The translations under genes were made by a program, and so were the position numbers. Shown piece by piece: positions 6,861 to 8,223 of a stretch of DNA of 8,223 nt. Position 1 is the stretch's first letter. Every line of letters starts with the position of its first letter. Location: contig JAUMYR010000120.1 in NCBI GenBank assembly GCA_030528545.1, positions 1 through 8,223 on the forward strand, in the 5' to 3' direction. A model generated the notes under the pieces. The model saw only the letters and a program-made list of their open reading frames with translations. It did no database searches and was not told the DNA's origin. This stretch comes from Propionibacteriaceae bacterium. Its GTDB lineage: Bacteria; Actinomycetota; Actinomycetes; Propionibacteriales; Propionibacteriaceae.

Positions 6861-8223
6861 TCAGGAGGTCACCTGCTCCATGTCCTCCAGCTCGACGCCC
6901 TTGGTCTCGCGCACGAAGCGCCACACGAACAGCAGCGACAGCAGCGCGCACAGGGTGTAGAACCCGTAGGCGAACCACAGACCGACCTGGGCCATGGACG
7001 GGAAGGTGGTCGAGATGATGAAGTTCGCCAGCCACTGCGCGGCGGCGGCCAGCCCGAGGGCCAGCGCCCGGATCTTGTTGCTGAACATCTCGCCGAGCAG
7101 CACCCACACCACCGGTCCCCACGACATACCGAAGAACACCACGAACAGGTTGGCGCTAATCAGCGCCACCGTGCCGCCAGCGGAATTGCTGAGATCGGGC
7201 ATCATCGTCCCGTCGGCGGCCTGCACCAGGGGAGCGGTCGAGAAGATCGCCGCCAGCACGCCCAAGCTCACGGTCATGCCCGCCGAACCGATCAGCAGCA
7301 GCGCCTTGCGTCCGATCTTGTCGATGAGGGCGATCGCGACGAGCGTCACGATGATGTTGGTGACGCTGGTCAGCACGGTGATCATGAGGGCCTGTTCCTC
7401 GCCCCAGCCGACCGAACGCCACAGGGTCGTCGAGTAGTAGAAGATCACATTGATGCCGACGAACTGCTGGAACACCGATAGGGCCACGCCGACCCACACG
7501 ATCGGCAACAGGTTTTTGCGCGATGGCGTCATGATCTCGCTGAATGGAATCTTGCGGCTGGTCGCGATCGTCCGCTTGATCTCGCTGATCCGTTTCTCGA
7601 TGCCGTCGATCAGGATGCGAGACAGCACCTTGCGGGCCTCGTTCTCCTTACCCAGGTGCATCAGATAGCGCGGCGACTCCGGGACGGTCATCGCCAGGAC
7701 GCCATAGGTGACGGCTGGGATCGCCTCGGCGATGAACATCCAGCGCCAGGCGTCCATGCCGAACCACAGCGGATTATTGGCCGAACCGCCAGCCATCGCG
7801 GCGATGGCGTAGTCGCTGAGCAGCGCGACGAAGATACCCGTGACGATGGCCAGCTGCTGCAGGGAACCGAGACGGCCGCGCACCGACGCGGGGGAGATCT
7901 CGGCGATATAGGCGGGGGCGATGACTGAGGCCGCGCCGACACCCAGCCCGCCGACCACGCGCCAGAAGATCATGTCCCAGGTGCCGAAGGCTAATCCGGA
8001 TCCGATGGCCGAGGCGGTGAACAGCACCGAGGCGATAATCATCACCTTGACCCGGCCTAATGCGTCAGCCAGACGCCCCGCTAAATAGGCACCAGCCATG
8101 CAGCCCAGCAGGGCCGAGGACACCGTGAATCCCTTGAGGACCGCGCCGAGGGCGAAATCGTCAGCCATGGCGTCGACGGCACCGTTGATGACCGCGGTAT
8201 CAAAACCAAAGAGGAAGCCGCCG
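6861..8223 (-). CDS. Sugar/H+ symporter, MFS sugar porter family, XylE-like (5' end outside window)
   Basis: This inner-membrane transporter probably imports a hexose or pentose with a proton. The visible 453 residues start inside helix 1 at GGFLFGFDTAVING, so ATG 8168 is internal and only perhaps 10-25 residues are missing; XylE is about 490 long. Sugar porter signatures follow in order (visible numbering): RLADALGR (50-57), RVVGGLGVG (88-96), the PESPRYL motif (181-187) before the cytoplasmic loop, FQQFVGIN (251-258), DKIGRK (301-306), SWGPVVWVLLGEMF (367-380) and ETKG (439-442). Positions matching XylE's sugar-binding residues are kept: the QQ of SLQQ, QQ and Asn of FQQFVGIN, Trp in GPVVW, and the Gln-Trp pair at 396-397. 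Likely substrates are glucose, xylose or inositol-type sugars; the sequence does not decide between them. It is convergent with ndh and ends at a strong hairpin. Confidence 0.92.
   Translation of the reverse strand, partial: GGFLFGFDTAVINGAVDAMADDFALGAVLKGFTVSSALLGCMAGAYLAGRLADALGRVKVMIIASVLFTASAIGSGLAFGTWDMIFWRVVGGLGVGAASVIAPAYIAEISPASVRGRLGSLQQLAIVTGIFVALLSDYAIAAMAGGSANNPLWFGMDAWRWMFIAEAIPAVTYGVLAMTVPESPRYLMHLGKENEARKVLSRILIDGIEKRISEIKRTIATSRKIPFSEIMTPSRKNLLPIVWVGVALSVFQQFVGINVIFYYSTTLWRSVGWGEEQALMITVLTSVTNIIVTLVAIALIDKIGRKALLLIGSAGMTVSLGVLAAIFSTAPLVQAADGTMMPDLSNSAGGTVALISANLFVVFFGMSWGPVVWVLLGEMFSNKIRALALGLAAAAQWLANFIISTTFPSMAQVGLWFAYGFYTLCALLSLLFVWRFVRETKGVELEDMEQVTS

Noticed and set aside
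8166..8168. ATG at 8168 as the transporter start
   Set aside because: The frame continues upstream to the window edge and encodes GGFLFGFDTAVING, the standard first helix of sugar porters, so the real start lies outside.

Overview
This 8.2 kb GC-rich window looks like chromosomal DNA from an actinobacterium (Actinomycetota). A Propionibacteriaceae-like host is plausible but is only an inference. The grounds are the high GC, the strong G/C bias at third codon positions with long antisense shadow frames, and the guaB-guaB3 tandem that is characteristic of actinobacteria. I see no mobile element, CRISPR array, tRNA or rRNA. The content is core metabolism, with most of the unexplained structure in the intergenic regions.

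Layout: (1) Positions 1-1858, minus strand: the first 619 residues of a multidomain PTS phosphotransferase, ordered EIIA(Glc)-HPr-enzyme I. The C-terminal PEP-binding part lies beyond the window. (2) Positions 1859-2281: a divergent intergenic region holding promoters and several dyads. (3) Positions 2282-3796, plus strand: guaB, IMP dehydrogenase, followed 7 bp later by guaB3 (3804-4910), an IMPDH-like protein with no cysteine in its active-site loop. (4) Positions 4911-5321: a non-coding stretch with several inverted repeats. It contains a second copy of a gapped motif, CCCCAG-N9-GCCTGGGA, that also occurs upstream of guaB. (5) Positions 5322-6668, plus strand: ndh, a type II NADH dehydrogenase. 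(6) Positions 6669-6860: a convergent intergenic region with two strong hairpins, probably back-to-back terminators. (7) Positions 6861-8223, minus strand: a XylE-like sugar/H+ symporter of the major facilitator superfamily, missing only its extreme N-terminus.

Together the genes cover sugar entry by two routes (PTS phosphoryl transfer and proton symport), the committed step of guanine nucleotide synthesis, which makes NADH, and reoxidation of NADH into the quinone pool. Apart from the guaB-guaB3 pair they look like separate transcription units, so a shared pathway is not implied.

I found no convincing new defence, mobile or biosynthetic system. The points most worth following up are the cysteine-free GuaB3 beside a normal GuaB, the repeated gapped motif upstream of guaB and ndh, the dyad at the presumed start of the PTS transcript, and the paired GGA-N3-TCC sites upstream of ndh.
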